DNA of 64,000 bases, taken from the NCBI GenBank assembly GCA_035048815.1, contig JAUCBN010000005.1, positions 10,814,517 to 10,878,516 of the forward strand, read 5' to 3'. The notes beneath the pieces were generated by a model that saw only the letters and a list, made by a program, of their open reading frames with translations, did no database searches and was not told where the DNA came from. Below are positions 35,176 through 46,558 of this stretch, piece by piece. A program made the position numbers and the translations under genes. This stretch comes from Abelmoschus esculentus (taxonomy: Eukaryota > Streptophyta > Magnoliopsida > Malvales > Malvaceae). The first letter of the stretch is position 1, and every line of letters starts with the position of its first letter.

Positions 35176-35279
35176 ACTCCCCCATACTCAAGGAATCAAT
35201 AAATGTTAGTCCAACAAACATGATAATCTAGTTTAAAACAAAAGATAAACAAATTAAAACTAACTAGATATTTTACCAT

Positions 35280-35600
35280 ACTTGAACTCAAGGATATGTG
35301 AAACCTTCCTTCTTCAAGTGTCTTTCTTGTGTGTATGGAGCTCCCCCTTAAGGTTATACTTTGTTGCTAATACCTACATCACACCTAAAATAAGACAATC
35401 AAGTAATTTTCATATCCAAATTGCTTTGGATCCTTTGACATTAGTAGCACAAATTTTAGTCCCCTTAGGAATCCATTTTTTAATTTCATCATTTTTAGTT
35501 GAAGTGATTAGTTCATTTGGGACCCATACATTTCTAAAACATTTTCCATTTATGATTCTAGGGGTATTAGATTGTCTCACATAAAAAAATTGATTTTCCT
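35280..35600 (-). pseudogene. copia gag-pol linker fragment
   Basis: The minus strand reads KCFRNVWVPNELITSTKND, EIKKWIPKGTKICATNVKG, SKAIWI then a stop, and further on 'LIMFVGLTFIDSL...' with stops. The KNVWVPK...WIPKGTK...GPKKIWVPK pattern is typical of the region after the zinc knuckle in a plant copia family. The rest of pol is missing. Confidence 0.65.
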
Positions 35601-35827
35601 AAATTATTTTTCTTTCCATGTTCTTTGGAAATTAAATCTTTTTATTTCTTAAGATCATCTAAAGCAACTTGATGATCTTTTTTCATCTTTTCAAGCAAGT
35701 TTTGCAAATCAAAGACTTTAATCTAAAAAACTTTTAATTTTGCTTCAAACTCAAAATTGGCTTTTGAAAGTAAATCATTTTTTACTTTTAATTTTCAAAT
35801 CAAATTCTTGTTTTTAGAAAGTAAGGC
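35601..35827. other. copia internal sequence up to the Athila insertion
   Basis: Minus-strand codons rich in Lys/Glu continue the coiled-coil part of gag but are broken. The AAGGC at 35823-35827 is the Athila target duplication. Confidence 0.55.
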
Positions 35828-37202
35828 TGATGGAGGCTATGGAATCCAGTTAATTCCACCTTTGTCAGATTTTAGTATTTAAGATATCGATCCCACGAAG
35901 ACTGAGTCGACTTTACTACTTCTTATGACTGCACTAAGAAAACTAAAAACATAAGTAAATTGAAGAGTTGAATTATAACTAAGATAACTATAAAAACATA
36001 AAATTAAATAATGAAATAATAAAATAATAGAAGCGAGGCTAAATTGAATGCTTTATCGAGGAGAACACAGTTATGTTAAGTATCCACTTATTAATGCAAA
36101 GGGTTGAATTATCGCATCGACGGATTGCACAAAGGGTCACCGCAGCTGCCTAGGCGGGGTTATGCCTTGTCGACAATTCAACATTCCATAGTTCGACAAA
36201 GCATCCTTGTACGTCTTCTTCCTTATCCCTAAGCGAAGAGAATTATTGAAACTCACATCTTGATAATACCTCCCGGCATGAATCAAGGGCGAAAAATAAA
36301 AAAACACATGTGTCTTGTTAGTCGCTGAAATCCTTGGCGGTTAATTTCTCAACCAGATTAATCAATACCCTTGAGAAAAGATTGTATTCTCTCGTTTCAT
36401 GAACCTACATCTCCTGACGCTAGGCAAATGGTTTTCCTCACATACTTATCTTTCGAGCTCATATGCAATAAGAGTAATTACCAAGAGATAATAAACTATG
36501 AAATAAGTTTTACATTAATAAGTATCAAGCATAACATAACCTTCATCTCCAACTACTCCACAAATAATTTAAACCTCCGAAAGATTTAGAACATGATGTA
36601 GTTGGTGGCTAAAGGTATATAAAAATGAGAATTCGTCTCGACTCCATACTAAACCTAAACCTAATAAATGCTTTATATAGGTCAAGCCCTAAGTTGAGCA
36701 ATCCATGCATGGAAAGACTTCTAAAAGAGAAAGAAATATAATTCCTAATTAAACTATATTAATTTATTCTTATTTTCTAAAATATCTCTTCTTTCCCGCG
36801 GTTGACTTTGACATGGGCATGATCTCCTAACTGGATTTCTTCTTTCTCTTGGTCTTTATCCGTTAAGACCGGTACCTTCTTCTTTCTCTATTGAGCACCA
36901 TTTTTTATCTTTTACGTTGCTGCTGCGACCTCCAAAGTACTACTGTGGCAGGTGCTTTGTCTGCAATTCAGCATATATTTTCTCCTTTGGTCATCTCTGT
37001 AATATAGTTTTCTGTCTAAGAAAGAAAACTATCAAACGCATATGTTTTATGCCAAATAATAGATAAATTTATAATATTAGTGTTCGGATGCTGAAATATT
37101 GAAAATAACCAAAAATATCCATTATTGACTTTAAATCTATCTTTATTAGCAATAAATGAGTGGAAAATGATATGAAAAATAAGGACTTTTGAGTACTCAT
37201 CA
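35828..37202 (-). repeat. 3' LTR of the nested Athila element
   Basis: Matches 39848-41225 over its whole length with scattered differences. Confidence 0.95.
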
Positions 37203-37339
37203 CACTCCCAATTACCTTCTTCTGTTTGATTTTCTGTATTTTGATTGTCTATACATGGTTCTCCATAAAAACAACGGCCGCGATATTCAGCATCGCTGCC
37301 TCGATGGGTTATATCTAGATAGTCTGTTTCATCATCATG

Positions 37340-37910
37340 GTCGAGTTTCTCTGGTTCATCTGATGTTTTAGAGTTTTAAATATATTGATCTTTACTTGTT
37401 GGTCATTAACTCTTATAACCAATTCTCTTTTCTTACAATCGATCAACGTTCTTTCTACGGCTAAGAATGGTTTTCCTAATATGATTGGTGCATGTTAATC
37501 TGCTTCACAATCAAGAATTAAAAAGTCAACAGGGAAAATAAATTTATCCATCCTTACCAGAATGTCTTCAATTTTTTTCTGATTGTACGTAAGAGCGGTC
37601 TGCCAACTGCAGCATTATTGTTGCTGGTTTGCTTGTTCAATGCCTAGCTTCTGAAATACTGACTTAGGCATAAGATTTATGCTAGCGCCTAAGTCACATA
37701 ATGCTTTACCCTACGTATTGATCGCCGATAACGCATGGTATTGTGAAACTACCAGGACTTTTTCTTTTGGCCGTGGTTTTATTATGTAGCATTGCCATAC
37801 ATCCTTCTGTTGTGGCAACTGTTTCAAAGTCCCCAATTTTTGTCCTTTTGGATATAATATCCTTAAGGAACTTGTCATAGTAGGACATTTGTTTCATTGC
37901 CTCCACCAAG
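37340..37910 (-). pseudogene. Athila aspartic protease region
   Basis: The minus strand reads KQMSYYDKFLKDIISKRTKI, DFETVATTEGCMAMLHNK, SFTIPCVIGDQYVG, then ALCDLGASINLMP (active site, about 37650-37705), VFQKLGIEQAN, IEDILVRMDKFIFPVDFLIL and APIILGKPFL. At 37709 the frame breaks, and a run of changes follows near 37600. Family context matches the better copy at 61560-62345. Confidence 0.88.
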
Positions 37911-39721
37911 GGTATGTTTATATGTACCTGTTTAAGTATGTCTAAGAATTTCTTAAACTGGTACTCCTATTTTTGTTGTTTCAACCTTTATGAAAAAGGT
38001 GGTGGTAAACGCAGATCCTTAATCTTTTCATCGCACTAAAATCTTATCTGTGCTGCGGCTATGGTATTATCTATTGCGGCAGTGTTTGCTGATTCTTTTG
38101 CCTTAGATGTTTCATCAGTAGCTTCTTTTGGGGCTACTGTTTTAGGGGTCTTACCTATTGTTTGAGTAGGTATTTTAGGGTCCTTCAATTATAATCCACT
38201 TCTGGTAGATATAGCTTTGTATTGTTCATGAGGACCACTTCTAACGAATTCAGCATCACTAGGGAACCTTCTATGGGTCTGTTTTTCATATGTTGTGCCA
38301 TTTGTCCTACTGCAGTTTCTAGCGTTTTGAGAGCAACTTCGTTATTCTGCATTCTCATTTCTGTTTTGTCCATGAAGGTGTCGGCTCTTTGAATGAACTT
38401 GTTGGTGCTTGCAATTTATGCACCAGTCTGAGCCATAAAGGTTTGCAGTGTGTTCTCCAGAGTCTGGACATCTATTGTCTGCTGCGGCGGCGGTGCCTGC
38501 TGCGGCATCTGATACTGAGCAAATCTATTATTTTGCTGGAATTCCGTAGATTGCACTAGTTGATGTTACGTGTTAAGCGCATTATTTGGATTGTTCTATG
38601 AGAAATTAGGGTGCTTCCTCCATGATGGGTTGTAATATTGGACATATTGTTTCTATTATAGTTTCCAACATTGAAGGAAGATTTTGGATTGTGCAGGTAT
38701 GCGTTCGAGTCATGGTTGTCATCATATGTTTTGCAAATAACGGTGACTACTTTTAGTTACCGAACGTGGCTTGGTTTATACAGATCTTTGACCATGTTGG
38801 TTAGGGTTGATAGTTGTGCTAGGATAGAATCTACAGAATCAGAAGTTATCATACCTCACCTATTTATGCCTCTTTGGGTGGTTGGGTGTTGATAGTCATT
38901 CTTAGTCAACCTATCCAAAATTTATAAACTCTCATGGGGTGGGCAGTCTAAGAGGGTGCCATTGGCGGAAGCATCAAGCATCATCCTCGTAGGTGTGTTA
39001 ACTGCATTATAGAAGATGAATACTTGGGTCCACTCAGGCAAACCATGCATGGGGTATTTTTCTGTATAGTTCTCTGTATCTTTCTCAAGCCTCATACATT
39101 GATTCATCTTCGTCTTGCCTAAAGGATGTTATATCGTTTCTCAGTTTCTCAGTCATATGGGTGTAACTGAATCTGGCAAGGAAGCTTCGGTATAGTTCTG
39201 TCCATGAGTTCAACGATCCCGGCTGAAGGTTGTTTAACCAAGATTTTGCCCTACCCCTCAATGAATAGGGAAACAATTTCAGCTTAAGGATATCGACTGA
39301 GACTCCCGATAGCTTAAACGAGTTACAAATTTCTAGAAAGGATTTAAGACGCTATCGAGCATCTTCATTAGCCGAACCCCTAAACTGGCCTAGGGTGTTG
39401 ATCATGTTGAACATGAACGATTTTAATTCGAAGTGCTCTGCCTCTATGTTAGGCATCATAACAGCAGAAGTTAACCCATCTAAATCTTCCTCTAAATAAT
39501 CTCGAACGGTTCGTGAGCGTTCCTGTTTTGGAATGTTTATTGGGTCAATAACTGCGAAAGCACCGCGGTTGTCTACCACGGCGACATTCATACCCACGTT
39601 GTTTTGTTGGCCAAGTTTTACGTTCATTTTTTTGGCATGCCCTACGTTTCAGATCTCGTTTTGTTTTTTTGATTTCTGGATCGTAAGGGTATTGATCAAT
39701 AGTCAGATTGGACCTAGTCAT
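37911..39721 (-). pseudogene. Athila gag, broken
   Basis: It starts at Met 39721 (MTRSNLTIDQYPYDPEI), in the same context as the start at 59886. Recognisable parts are 'RTVRDYLEEDLDGLTSAVMM', 'FMFNMINTLGQFRGSANEDA', 'LFPYSLRGRAKSWLNNLQPG', 'TSFRQDEDESMYEAWERYRE' and 'MDKTEMRMQNNEVALKTLET'. Stops at about 39350 and several frame changes (about 39660, 39105, 38900) break it. Confidence 0.88.
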
Positions 39722-39824
39722 ATACAAAACAAGCCTTGTAAGTTAAAATAAAAACTAAAACTAAATAAAATAAAGTAAAATAATTAAAAGGTGTAGAAAT
39801 AATTAGAAGTAAAATTGAGCGCTA

Positions 39825-39846
39825 GTTCCCGGTAACAGCGCCAAAT
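39825..39846 (-). other. primer binding site, Athila type
   Basis: The minus strand reads TTTGGCGCTGTTACCGGGAA a few bases inside the LTR that starts at 39848. Compare TTTTGGCGCCGTTGCCAGGGA at 59777-59797. Confidence 0.88.
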
Positions 39847-39847
39847 C

Positions 39848-41225
39848 TGATGGAGGCTATGGAGTCCTGTTAATTCTACCTTTGTCAGATTATAGTATTT
39901 AAGATGTCGATCCCACGAGGATTGAGTCGACTTTAGTACTTCTTACGACTGTACTAAGAAAACTAAAAACACAAGTAAATTGAAGAGTTAAATTATAACT
40001 AAGATAACTATAAAAATATATAATTAAATAACAAAATAATAAGATAATAGAAGCGAGGCTAAATTGAATGCTTTATAGAGGAGAATCTAGTTATGTTAAG
40101 TATCCACTTATTAATGCAATGGGTTGAATTGTCGCCTCGGCGGATCGCACAAAGGATCGCCGCAGCTGCCTAGGCGGGGTTATGCATTATCGATAATTTA
40201 ACATTCTATAGTTCGACAGAGCATCCTTGTATGTCTTCTTCCTTATCACTAAGCGAAGAGAACTGTTGAAACCCACGTCTTGATAATACCTCCCGGCGTG
40301 AATCAAGGGCGGACAACAACCAAACACATGCGTCTTGTTAGTCGCTGAAATCCTTGGCTGCGGTTAATCTCTCAACCAGATTAGTCAATGCCCATGAGCA
40401 AAGACTGTATTCTCTCATTTCGTGAACCTACATCTCCCGATGCTAGGCAAATGGGTTTTTCTCACATACTTATCTTTCGAGCTTATATCCAAGAAGAGTA
40501 ATTACCAAAAAGAATAAACTATGAAATAAGTTTTACATTAATAAATATCAAGCATAACATAACCTTCATCTCTAACTACTCCACAAATAATTTAAACCTC
40601 CGAAAGATTTAGAACATGATGTAGTCGGCGGCTAAAGGTATATAAAAGTGAGAATCCGTCTTGACTCCACACTAAACCTAAACCTAATAAGTGTTTTATA
40701 TAGGTCAAGCCCTAAGTTGAGCTTTCCATGCATGGAAAGACTTCTAAAAGGGAAAGAAATATAATTTCTAATTAAACTATATTAATTTATTCTTATTTCC
40801 TAAAATATCTCTTCTTTCTCGAGGTTGACTTTAACATGGGCTTGACCTCCTAACTGGACTTCTTCTTTCTCTTGCTCTTTATCCATTATGATCGATATCT
40901 TTTTCTTTCTCTGTTGAGCACCAGTTGTTATCTTTTACATTGTTGTGGTGACCTCCAAAGGGCTATCATTGCAGGTGCTTTATCTGAAATTCAACATTTA
41001 TTTTCTCTTTTGGCCATCTCTGTGATATAGTTTCCTATCTAAGAAAAAAACTATCAAATGCAGATGTTTTATGCCAAATAATAGATAAATTCATAATATT
41101 AGTGTTCGGATGTTGAAATATGAAAAATAACCAAAAATATTCATTATTGTCGTTAAATCTGTCTTTATTAGCAATAAACGAGTGGAAAAATGATATGAAA
41201 AATGAGGACTTTTGAGTACTCATCA
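39848..41225 (-). repeat. 5' LTR of the nested Athila element
   Basis: TGATGGAGGC...GTACTCATCA, partner of 35828-37202. Confidence 0.95.
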
Positions 41226-41230
41226 AAGGC

Positions 41231-42271
41231 TTTAAATTTAAAAGCCAATTTGTCATAAGCTTATTGTAACTCATCAAAAGTATAAAAATTTAAAGATTGA
41301 GAGTTAGAAGCTACCTCCCCCTCATTAAGGTCCATCAAGTACAGGTGGGCTACCTCATCTTCGGTGGAGTCTTCATCACTCCATGTGCCCATACATACTT
41401 TATTCTTTGAAGATGATCCTTTTTTTATAGAATTGTGGGAATCCTTCATCTTCTTCTTTGATTCGTGCTTTGAAGATTTCTTTATTTTGTTCTTCACGAA
41501 TCGATCAAAGTCCATGAAGAGTTGGGTGATCTCTTCATCTTCTTCATTCTCATTCTCACTTGATTCTTCAAAGTGAATGCACTTGGAGGACTTGAGAGCA
41601 GTGGTGTTGATATTCACACCAAGCTCTTGAATTTTCTTCTTCCCATCAATCTAATATTTTCCTTCTTCTTCTTATTTTTTTTCCTTTCATCATTATTTGA
41701 TGTGCGAGAAGTGACCCCATGAGTTCATCAAGATTGAGAGTCTTGAGATTCTTGGCTTCGATGATGGCGGTCCTTTTTTTGAGTCCCATGACTTAGAAAG
41801 GGAATAGATAAGCTTTTCCTCCGGAATGATCTCTTCATAGCCTTTAAATCCATTAGTGATGGTGGAGAAACGATCGAACATCTTTGCAATGTCTTCTTCC
41901 AGATTCATCTTGAAGTTCTCATAATCTTGATTGAGTAGTCCAATCTTGGTCTCTTATACTCCATTCGTTCCCTCGTATATAACTTCTAGCTTATCCTAAA
42001 CTTCCTTGGCACTTTCACAAGAGGACATCTTCTCGTAGATGTTGGGGTGAAATGCACAAAATAGAATGTGCAATGCTTTGGAATTAAGTGTTAACCTATT
42101 GCGATCTTCTACATTTCATTCCGCCTTAACTCCTTGTGTCACAAAAGGTCCAACTTCAACTATATCCCAAACCTTGTAATCTCTTGCTTTGATGAAATAC
42201 ATCATTCTTATCTTCCAATGAGAGTAGTTTGACCCGTCAAAGAATGTTGACTTGTCAATGAAAAGAGCCAT
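41231..42271 (-). pseudogene. copia gag (DUF4219/UBN2 type), broken
   Basis: It starts at Met 42271: MALFIDKSTFFDGSNYSHWK, then IRMMYFIKARDYKVWDIVEV, CESAKEVWDKLEVIYEGTNG, 'FSTITNGFKGYEEIIPEEKL', then the Lys/Glu/Asp/Ser-rich tail (CIHFEESSENENEEDEEI). Stops occur near 42115 (VKAE-stop-NVE) and 41955 (NGV-stop-ETK), with a frame change near 41780. The tail continues across the Athila insertion to 35600. Confidence 0.85.
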
Positions 42272-42348
42272 GAATCGTCGGTTGGTTAGATAATGGTCGA
42301 GCTAGCTGGATCGCCTCAATAGTATGTTAATCCTCTTCAGTTGAACCT

Positions 42349-42363
42349 CACTTTAATACCAAT
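42349..42363 (-). other. primer binding site, variant initiator tRNA-Met type
   Basis: The minus strand reads TTGGTATTAAAGTG next to the LTR at 42364, a changed form of TGGTATCAGAGC. Confidence 0.65.
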
Positions 42364-43460
42364 TGTTAGGCTTGTAATGGCTTGATGCACAACCAATTTA
42401 ATTTGGCCAAATGATGGAGAACTATTAATTTGGATGAAAATTGGAGGAAGAAAAAATCTAAAACAATGAACACAAAATTTAAAGTGGTTCAGACTTGTAA
42501 TTCAAGTCCTTATCCACTACCTTAGTTTTCTACTAAGAATTTTCTAAATTCACTAAGAATTCAACCTTTTATGGCAAAAAAGATAACCTTACAACCTTGA
42601 TTCAAATCCCGAATCAAGTATCGAAAATTCACAAACCAAACTTTGAAAATTTACTCAATAAGAGAAAACTTAGCAAACTTGTTAATCTTTCTAATAAGGC
42701 TAGTTATTTGCAATCTTAGCTCTCACCCAATCCTAATACATTTGAGCATACATATACATTGAGTTCACAAGTGTTATCTACCCAAAGATTGAAAATTAAT
42801 CCTTAAGACATTTCTTTGATCATAAGTTGTTGACAATAGAAGTAATAGTCTCTACATGATGCTTGAGACTTCATTTTATTATCCCAATTGAGTTTCTAGT
42901 CATTAGTGATCAATTGCATTGATTTGGAGCTATTTGGAGATGGTTTCAAGGTCAATTTCTGCTTCTAGTGCATGTGGTGTCGAAACACGTGGTAGTTGTT
43001 TCGATACTACTATTTTGAGAAATAACCGTTGAACCTGCATTTAAGAACCAGTATCGAAACGCCTATAAGGTGTATCGAAACCTTTAACTCATCTTATCAA
43101 AACATCTAAAGATTGTTTCGATACGACTCTTAGCCGTTGGGGGGTTTATAAAGTCGTTGGAGTTTTGTAAATCCGTTGGAGGTGTATCGAAACATCTAAA
43201 ACAAGTTTCGATTTTGGTGTATTGAAACGAGTGCTTGCTGTATCAAATCATTTAAAGTTCAAAACTATTTTTCAATTATTATATCAAAACATATAGTTCT
43301 ACAATCTCTCTCTTTGATATAATAAACCAACTTGAAAAATTATTTTTGAGATTTCTCCCCATTTGTGAAATAAAATTTGAATAAGAGAATTAAAGAATCA
43401 AATCATTTAAAGTTTTCTCTTATCCATTTGAAAATATTTGAAAAACATTTTTTTACAACA
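42364..43460 (-). repeat. 5' LTR of the gag-only copia element
   Basis: TGTTAGGCTTG...TTTTACAACA, 1097 bp, followed by the TAATT duplication. It contains about eight GTATCGAAAC / GTTTCGATAC words at 42975-43225. Confidence 0.88.
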
Positions 43461-43605
43461 TAATTTAAAATCTAAATTTCTAAACTTAAAACCCTAAAAT
43501 CTAAAATTTAAACAAAACTTTTAAACCCTAAATTAAGATACTAAAACCTAAAATTAACACGTTTGAGTTTACACAACTTTTGTATCAAAGTTTTTTTTCT
43601 TCATT

Positions 43606-43853
43606 AGGCTTTAAATGAGACTTGAAAGATAAGAGTTACTCGAGTCTAGCATGATCAAAGATTGGTCAATACTTAGCTCAATTAGGCTCGAAAAAACCCG
43701 AACTCAACTCAAGTTCTTAACGAGCCAAGCCAAGCTCAGATATTTTAAGCTTGTTTAAAATTACTCAAGCTCGAACTCGACCCAAAATCTTAACGAGCGG
43801 AACCAAGCTTAACACTACTTGAACTCGACTCGGCTCGTTTATACCCCTACTAA
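43606..43853. repeat. CTCGAG-rich MITE-like repeat
   Basis: It starts TAGGCTTTAAATGAGAC and ends CTCGTTTATACCCCTAC, with imperfect inverted ends (GGCTTTAAATGAG against CTCGTTTATACCCC) and many ACTCGA/GCTCGA words between. I see no clear target duplication. Confidence 0.65.
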
Positions 43854-44089
43854 GAACCTACGGTGAAAGTGAAATACACTTGTTATTGGACCAAAACATA
43901 CTTTAATGGTATGAGATACAAATTATAATATATGTGTTATGTTATTAATGCTAGAAAAAATACATAATTTTAGAATAATGTCCTCCCAACCATCGACATA
44001 TTTGTTTGTCGCAAAGTAATTTAAATAAATTAAATCATAATATATAAACATTGGAAACACATAAGCAATCAAACATATCTAGTGTACAT

Positions 44090-44275
44090 ATTTGCCTTTA
44101 TAGGATAACCCATGAAAGCTAGAAATGTTAAAATCATCCCACTACATATCTTGCTTCTTCCTTGCAGCAACTTTGCCCTCTTCAATCATACCTCTGTTCA
44201 TGTCATCAAAGAGTTTTCATGACTCAACAATTGGTCCATAATGGCTGGTGTACAGTGGGTTCTTGACATGTATAA
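44090..44275 (-). pseudogene. unrecognised gene 3'-end fragment
   Basis: The minus strand reads HVKNPLYTSHYGPIVES, a stop, then KLFDDMNRGMIEEGKVAARK KQDM and a stop. Base composition is unlike the AT-rich surroundings and the peptide looks protein-like (no simple repeats, charged end), so a truncated gene copy is plausible. I do not recognise the family. A chance frame is possible. Confidence 0.35.
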
Positions 44276-44940
44276 TAAGAGTAATTATATAGGATTTTTA
44301 AAAACGAGACCTAAAATTTAATAAATTATATTTATTAGATAATATTAATCTTGAAATTCATTATAAAAATATCTTAAGAAAAATGGGTTATAATCGTTAA
44401 AATTGTAGAATCTTATTGATTATTCTTATTACTATTTTTTTTCAGAACCAATGAGGTTTTTTTAGACAAGCGCAATATGAGAGACCGTATAAAATGACCC
44501 CTGAAAAAAGACAATAACTTTTAAGGGTCATAGTTTTAGAACTAATAGAAATTATGAACAATTGCTTTGAAGATCATATTTTAATAAATTACACAAGAAC
44601 CCAAAATCTTTAAATTGTCTCTATTAGTGTTCTAAACAGACATCATACACTAAATATTTAGCAGAGAAACATTGTAAGAGTAAGATTAGTTTCTCTTTAC
44701 GCCTATTTGTTATCTTCTTGAGAAGAAAATAATAGAATTGGGTTCAATTATTTTTTAGATGATTGTTCGGGAGTCTCATAACACGAGTACAGATGTTAGA
44801 AAAATTATTATCACAGAACACACGTATCTAAGATATAAAAAACATGTACCCTGGGCCGTTGCTCACATCAACTTTAGCAGGTTTTGCTTTATTTTCCTTC
44901 TTTTTCTAAGATAATATATATATTTTGTATTTTGTATTAC
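44276..44940. other. AT-rich intergenic sequence
   Basis: Nothing recognisable on either strand. Confidence 0.5.
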
Positions 44941-44947
44941 TAAAGCA

Positions 44948-45060
44948 TGCTTGGTCTAGTGATAAGTGCATTCCACTTTCACTATAAGCTCTTAAATTCA
45001 AATCCATTTCTTTGATTTTTCTTCCAATTAAATGATACATATAATCATTTAATTAAATAA
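44948..45060 (+). mobile_element. candidate tRNA-derived SINE
   Basis: TTGGTCTAGTGATAAGTGCA resembles the Pol III A box of tRNA-derived plant SINEs, and AAATTCAAATCC about 40 nt further on resembles a B box (GGTTCAAATCC). The spacing and the TAGTGGT-like start fit Au-type SINEs. The tail is T/A-rich. No target duplication was resolved. Confidence 0.55.
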
Positions 45061-46290
45061 ATAATTTATTTTATTAAATTAAATGTATAATTATACTAAT
45101 TTATTTGACAATTACGTCAATCTTGCTGTTACTTTTTAACGGTTGGTAGTCTGATTAAAACTAATTAAATAGTTTAGTGGTATATTTGCAAAAATTAAAA
45201 GTATAGTGATCATATCGATATTAACTTCATCGTTAGATGGTTATTTATGTAGTTTACCCTAGATTTAACCACATAACACATTCCCAAACGATGTCATTTA
45301 TTCTAAATTGATCCCTAAGCTATTAAACATTTTAATTTTATCCTCAATTATAATCACCATTCTATGTTGGTCTCCAAACTTTTAAATATTTTAATTTCAT
45401 CCTCAAATCATAACTCTCATTTTAAATTGGTCCTCAAACTTTTTGAACATATTAATTTTATCTTTAAATTATTAATATATGTTAATCTTATCTTGTGCTA
45501 AAAAATCTTTATAAAAATTATTAATTATCATAAAATATTAATGTGTTTTATGTAGTAAAACGATGTGGTATAAACGATAATTTAAAGATAAAATTGAAAT
45601 ATTCAAACGATTTGGCGACCAATTTAGAATTAGGGTTGTTCAAATATATTCGATATGATCGATCTGATTATTCATTGATCCAATTTGAAAATTCAGGTAT
45701 CTGATCCAATTTTTATTTTTGGACTAAATATCCGATCCAATTTTAATTTTTTTAAAATCATATATGGATCATAATATTTCAAGTTTCAGATTATCCAAAA
45801 ATCTAAAAATTTAAATTTTTATAAATATTTTTTTATTTTTAATAATTTGGTTCATGTTATATCTGAAATTAAAAAAAATCATAGATATAAATCTTGTTAT
45901 ATTTAACAATTTGTTGTTTGTTATATTCTAAATTTTAAAATTTTCATAATTATGACCATCAAATTTAAAAAAATAATTAAATTAAAATATATTTTTATAA
46001 AATTAGATATTTAAATATTCGATATGATTATCTTAAAATTAAATATCTATAAAAACAAGATCTAATACAATTCGTTATCCGAAAATGAATACTCCTATTT
46101 AAAATGAAAAACATAATTTGAAAATAAAAATAAAATAATAAAAAATTAAATTAATTTAAAATAAAAATATAATTTGAAGATATTATTAAATTTTTAAAAT
46201 TTTAAAATCAATTTAAAATAAAAATCATAATTTAAAAATGTAAAGGTAAAATTAACTTTACTAGTTAAAATTTTGTTATTTTGTATTTTC
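45061..46290. repeat. degenerate repeats upstream of EF1A
   Basis: 45290-45480 holds three imperfect units of about 60 bp (AAATTGGTCC(T)CAAACTTTT, then ATTTTAATTT(T/C)ATCCTC). 45636-46100 is rich in GATCCAATTT / CCGATCCAA words and begins GGGTTGTTCAAATATATTCG, which looks like another decayed MITE. No gene seen. Confidence 0.55.
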
Positions 46291-46430
46291 AAATGGTAAA
46301 AAAAGTCGATTAGGGCATCCTTTTTGTCTGATCTTAGATGAAATAGAAAACACCGAAAAACCTTTTAATGGCTAATCTGTGATGTCCGACAGTAGCCGTT
46401 GGATTAATTGTGATCCGACGGTTGACAGAG

Positions 46431-46438
46431 AAACCCTA
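46431..46438 (+). promoter_or_regulatory. telo-box in the EF1A promoter
   Basis: AAACCCTA lies about 120 nt upstream of the leader-intron donor. Telo-boxes are typical of plant EF1A and ribosomal protein promoters, where they support expression in dividing cells. I see no classical TATA box between here and the leader. Confidence 0.65.
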
Positions 46439-46558
46439 GTTAATCCAATGCTGAGAGTGTGGCTACTTAAGCTAAAGCAGACCCCTTTCTCTCATTCTCT
46501 CGCAAGCTTTCTACTCCATCTTCTCTTGTATCTCAAATTCTCTCCTTTTAGCTCACAG

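Larger units (their letters stand above)
35828..41225 (-). mobile_element. Athila-type element with gag and protease but no pol
   Basis: LTRs of 1375 and 1378 bp (TGATGGAGGC...TACTCATCA) flank a 2.65 kb interior. The perfect duplication AAGGC (35823-35827 and 41226-41230) proves an insertion. The primer site TTTGGCGCTGTTACCGGGAA is Athila-like. Gag and the aspartic protease remain, but reverse transcriptase, RNase H and integrase are absent, so about 5 kb is missing compared with full Athila elements. Confidence 0.92.
33825..43460 (-). mobile_element. copia-type element with gag only, carrying a nested Athila
   Basis: The right (5') LTR is 42364-43460 and the left (3') LTR starts at 33825. 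A 5-bp duplication TAATT flanks it (33820-33824 and 43461-43465). A primer site and gag follow the 5' LTR, and a zinc-knuckle/integrase-side fragment lies at 35280-35600. No integrase core, reverse transcriptase or RNase H is readable, so the element is internally deleted or non-autonomous. An Athila derivative (35828-41225) is nested in the interior and a TCGA-rich repeat in the 3' LTR. Confidence 0.85.
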
